DNA of 64,000 nucleotides from Paraescarpia echinospica (Eukaryota > Annelida > Polychaeta > Sabellida > Siboglinidae): NCBI GenBank assembly GCA_020002185.1, contig JAHLWY010000216.1, forward strand, positions 25,764 through 89,763, in the 5' to 3' direction. Made by a program: the position numbers and the translations under genes. The notes under the pieces were generated by a model. It saw only the letters and a program-made list of their open reading frames with translations. It was not told where the DNA came from and did no database searches. Below are positions 1-64,000 of this stretch, one piece after another (positions within the stretch are counted from its first letter, which is position 1; every line of letters begins with the position of its first letter).

Positions 1-96
1 AAATGTTGTCCAGGCAATTGGCTTTGTCAAGTTACCAAATGTAACTACCAATTTACCAAAGTAAATTTCTTTCCTTTTAAATACATGTAAGCATGT

Positions 97-102
97 TTTA
101 TT
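97..102 (-). promoter_or_regulatory. Polyadenylation signal AATAAA
   Basis: AATAAA on the minus strand, about 235 nt after the stop codon of the Ig-mucin-SEA gene, at a suitable distance for a short 3' UTR. No other feature competes here. Confidence 0.5.
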
Positions 103-334
103 AAACTGACTGCAGATAGCATTTACATTATTTACCCACTACATATGTGTAAGCCAAAGAACTGGAAGGAGCTTTAAAAGCATAACTGCTTACACAGGTA
201 TACCAAAAACGTATTTTCATAAATTTTGTTAAATCATGCTATGCAATTCTGAAGCACAATGATTTGAATGGTGCCATGTAATGATATGAGAAAGAATTAT
301 AATACTACACAGAATCACATGCTTCTGTAATTAT

Positions 335-60533
<60,199 letters not shown>

Positions 60534-60631
60534 TGCAAAACAGGACGTATTAACTAGCAGACGTTCTACGATGCGATCTTAACCTTCTTGTGCCGTGAAC
60601 CGTCGGTATTTTCTTTCGCCGTCTTCTGGTC

Positions 60632-60643
60632 TATAAATTATAG
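60632..60643 (-). promoter_or_regulatory. TATA-like element upstream of exon 1
   Basis: TATAATTTATAG on the minus strand lies about 100 bp upstream of the start codon. A start site about 30 bp downstream would give a 5' UTR of roughly 70 nt. The assignment rests on position and motif only. Confidence 0.4.
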
Positions 60644-60747
60644 TGCTGCCACCTAGTAATTGTTAGGACTACTACAAGTGATTTTGTGTTGAATTTTGAC
60701 TTTCCTTTATTAGTGGGCGGCATAGTTCAAAATACCATAACAATCAA

Positions 60748-60904
60748 GGGCCGGTTTCATGAAGCGAACTTAAAGTTACGCAACTACTTAGCGTCACGTG
60801 TTTGCGTAAACTCCTATGTTCGCTTATATTAAACAATCACGTCGTTTACTAAGACAATCATCTTAGCGTTAAGAACGTTCTTAGCCGCTTCATGAAACCG
60901 GCCC
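60748..60904. mobile_element. 157-bp MITE with GGGCCGGTTTCATGAAGCG termini
   Basis: The two ends are perfect 19-bp inverted repeats. The interior is also partly palindromic (AAGAACGTTCTT). No coding capacity. It lies about 105 bp upstream of the TATA-like element of the Ig-mucin-SEA gene. Confidence 0.88.
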
Positions 60905-61037
60905 CAGGCCCGTAGTCAGCTTTTCACAACGAGGGGGTTCACTTTTCCCAATACAGACAACAGGGGGCGCCACCAGTTCACGTGAGGCTATTTTTTACAA
61001 TGTAGAGGGCGCCACGTGCTCGTGTGGGTGCTCATAA
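60905..61037. repeat. Short GC-richer repeat-like segment
   Basis: Contains AGGCCCGTAGTCAGCTTTTC, and GAGGGGGTTC, GGGGGCGCCACC and GAGGGCGCCACG. This phrase type is common in dispersed repeats of marine invertebrates. No gene. Confidence 0.35.
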
Positions 61038-64000
61038 TTTAACAAGATTTAACAATAATAATAATAATATATTTTATTTAATATTAGATTGCCACCCAGA
61101 GAATTAACTCTAGGTGGCAGGTGGACAAGGCAGCCCTTTGGCTTATCGAGAGTCCGACCCTTTTATCTATGTGTATCCCGCCCGTCTGAGGTATGTGTCG
61201 ATTTTGTTTTTAAACATATTCACGCTACTAGCACCCACACAATCAGCAGATAATCTGTTCCATTAATTTACAGTCCTTTGTGAAAATTAAAACTTTCTTA
61301 TATCTAATCTACTCTGCTCCTTTGCTAATGTAACTTCATGTCCTCTAATCCTTCTATCTTTCTTAATTGAAAAAAAATATTTCAATCAATATTTTCATAA
61401 CCATTCAATATTTTAAACACTTCTATCTGATCTCCTCTCAATCTCCTGGTCTCTAGTGTTGTTAAACCGCATTTTTTAGGCGTATTTCGTAACTATGATC
61501 CCTCAGTTTTTGTATCATTTTAGTTGCTCCCCTCTGCACTCTTTCTAGCATATCTATGTCCTTCCTGCGATATGGCCTCCACGCTTGAATACAATATTCT
61601 AAATGAGGCCTAACTATTGTTTTGTACAGCGGTATTATTAGCTCTTTTTCCTTATACGTTATATTTCGCCTAATTAATCCAAGGATTTGATTTCCCTTTG
61701 AAGCTGCAATTCCGCACTGCTCTGAAACCTTCATATCAGCACTAATGGTTAACCCTAAGTCCTTTTCTTTTACAGTAGTACTTAGTACAGTACCCCCCAT
61801 TGTATATTCTACCTCTTCGTTCCCATGTCCTGTGTGGAGGCATTTACATTTCCCAAAATTGAACAGCATTTGCCACTTTTCAGACCATTTGATCAACCTG
61901 TCAAGATCATCTTGTAAATGCTGTCTATCTCCATCACTTTTAATCCTTCTAAACACTTTTGTATCATCCGAAAATTTCAACACCTTGCTTGTTATTTCAT
62001 CATCAAATCGTTGATATATATTAAGAATAATATAGGTCCTAATACTGATCCCTGTGGTACCCCACTCAACACCGATTTCCAGTTTGAAGCCTCCCCATCA
62101 ACTACTACACGTTGTCTTCTGTCAATCAGCCATTGTTCTATCCAGTTTATTATAGCATTTCCTATGCCATTAGCCTTTAGTTTTAAGCAGTAATCTTTGA
62201 TGTGGTACTTTGTCGAAAGCTTTTTGAAAATCTAAGTAGACGATATCTACTGGTGATCTCTCATCTACCCACTTAGTGATGTCTTCCAAAAAACATAACA
62301 TATTTGTTAAGCATGACCTCGCTTTAAAAAAACCATGTTGAGATGGGTTTATCAAGTTTTGTTTAAAAAGAAAATCCACCATGTTATCTTTAATTAATCT
62401 TTCTAATAATTTGCAAATCACTGATGTTAAACTCACTGGTCTATAGTTCTCTGACTTGTTTCTCGAACCTTTTTTAAATAAGAGTATAATGTTTGCCTCT
62501 TTCCATTCTAAAGGAACCACTCCCTCTCCTCTGACAAATTGAAAACTATTGCAAGCGGTACGCTAATTTGTTCTACAATTTCCAATAGTATTTTGGGTGG
62601 AATCCCATCCACTCCAGGTGATTTATTATCCTTCATATCCCTTATTTTCTTAGCTACCATTTCCGGGGTTACAATTAATTGTCCTAAATAGTCTGAATCT
62701 GCCCCCTTGAACTTAGCCTCTGTTACTGGCAGTGAACTAATATCTTCTCTGATAAACACTGAACTAAAGTACTCATTCAGGTCTTCTGCCATTAAGAATC
62801 CCTCTGATATTATATTTCCAGCACTATCTTCTAGAGGACCGACCTTATCTTGAACTTTCTGTTTGCTTCGAACATATGCATAAAAACTCTTGCTGTCATG
62901 TTTTATATTACTAGCTAATTGTTGTTCATAGCTTCTCTTTGAATTTCTAATTTCAGCTGTAGCTTGGTTAAGTGCTTCTTTATAACTGTTGTAGTCTTCA
63001 TCATTTCCAGTACATCTATATGACTTCCACATCATTTGTTTATACTTAATTTTTCTAATGGCTTCTTTCGATCAATGTTTCTTTTTGGACTGTTTCCCTT
63101 GTTTTTTGAAGGGTACAAATTTGTCGACTATGCACTTAATTTCACTCTTTAATATATTCCAGCATTCTGTTGCTGTCTTATTTTGTAGTGTGTTATTCCA
63201 GTCTATCTTTGCTAAATATTTCCTCATGTCCTTACACCTTCATTTGTGGAAATTTCTCCTATACTGCTTTTTACTATTCCTTTCTGATTTTACTTTGATG
63301 GTAAAATGTACCTGGTTGTGATCGCTACTCCCCTGTGGCTCACGTATCTTGACATTGTCAACTAATTCATTCTGCGGGGACAAAGTACAACACATTCTCA
63401 CCCGGTTGGTTCTAGCACATGTTGAAGAAGTATCTTGAACTAACACTAAAAGCTTGTGGTCCTCACTCCCCATACTCTGAAGAGATTTCCATTATTATAT
63501 GCCCGTGGTTAAAATCCCCATAATAATACAGTCCGTTTGCTTTACTTCCCTTATAAGCGTTTTGTATTTTCATTCTCTTCTATGCTTATGTTTGGACTTG
63601 ATAAACTAACCCAACTGTTAGCGTTGAGGTTTCCTGAAACTATGTTATACCAAGCAGCTTCTTTGCAATCTGCTTCTCTTTCTAGTTTTATTTCATTAGC
63701 CTGGATAGATTCTTTAATATATAAAATAAATCCACCTCCTTTCTTCCTATTCTATCTTTTCTAAACATTACATATCCTGTCAGTCCCAATTCGGCATCTG
63801 ATATATCGGTGGTGGTCCAGGATTCGGTTATACCTATTATATGAGGTTCAATATCTTCTACCATAATGCGTAGTTCATTTCGTTTGTTTACTATACTCCT
63901 TGCATTTAAACAAACACATTTATATCCAGCTTCAGAAGAGTTTTCCAGACTGTTATTTGCTGATTTATTTGTGTTGTCTTTATCTATGCCTCCAGTTTCA
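61038..64000 (-). mobile_element. CR1 retrotransposon, runs off the window
   Basis: Minus strand, 3' end at 61038 with TTAACAAGATTTAACAATAA on the plus strand. From the window edge inward: endonuclease pieces (63990-63240; RKGGGFILYIKES-like near 63740; KVKSERNSKKQYRRNFHK), RT linker and palm (63035-62170; [54 protein letters not shown]), KFSDDTKVFRRI (catalytic box is FSDD rather than FADD), and the C-terminal domain with a 173-codon frame (61983-61462). It is broken by a few frameshifts and is closely related to the copies at 19190 and 55705. Confidence 0.87.

Overview
The window is nuclear DNA of an animal, probably a marine invertebrate. It is AT-rich, has long introns with GT/AG junctions, (TG)n and (TA)n microsatellites, tRNA-derived SINEs, and many degraded retrotransposons and fold-back DNA elements. 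I cannot name the phylum from sequence alone.

One host gene runs through almost the whole window on the minus strand, from a signal-peptide exon at 60467-60533 to a stop codon at 335-337. I recognise nine coding exons: 60467-60533, 43591-43899, 36973-37299, 28350-28424, 24590-24787, 12795-12913, 3062-3114, 2509-2687 and 335-1062. All intron phases agree (1,1,1,1,1,0,2,1). The exons sum to 2055 nt, giving 684 residues plus stop. The predicted protein is a type I membrane protein: signal peptide, two Ig domains, a Thr/Ser-rich mucin-like stalk, a SEA domain with a MUC1-like autoproteolysis motif (FRNG|SVLI), a transmembrane helix and a ~195-residue cytoplasmic tail with Tyr/Gly/Pro/Ala repeats. 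A TATA-like element lies upstream of exon 1 and an AATAAA lies downstream of the stop.

Everything else is intron or flank filled with mobile DNA. Intron 6 (3115-12794) holds an L2-like retrotransposon (3175-5100) and copy 1 of a ~2.9-kb element, here called HRT, that carries reverse-transcriptase fragments. Copy 1 is split by a TTAA-flanked element (8178-9543). Intron 5 (12914-24589) holds a decayed invertebrate gene fragment (17018-17715), a diverged ~155-bp tandem array, a CR1 with an esterase-type ORF1 (19190-22470) and a palindromic MITE. Intron 4 holds a decayed LTR retrotransposon (24812-27150) that begins 24 bp from a splice acceptor. Intron 3 holds a second TTAA element interrupted by HRT copy 2 (30901-33844). 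Intron 2 holds a SINE, a fold-back element and a nest of inverted-repeat elements (40365-43110). Intron 1 (43900-60466) holds a three-layer nest (retrotransposon, HRT copy 3, CR1 fragment; 45425-51175), a truncated non-LTR element (54090-55655) and a long CR1 (55705-59590). Upstream of the gene lie a 157-bp MITE (60748-60904) and another CR1 that leaves the window (61038-64000).

The two items most worth attention are the Ig-mucin-SEA receptor, whose full exon structure can be read here, and the reciprocal nesting of the HRT and TTAA families, for which the window itself supplies an empty site.
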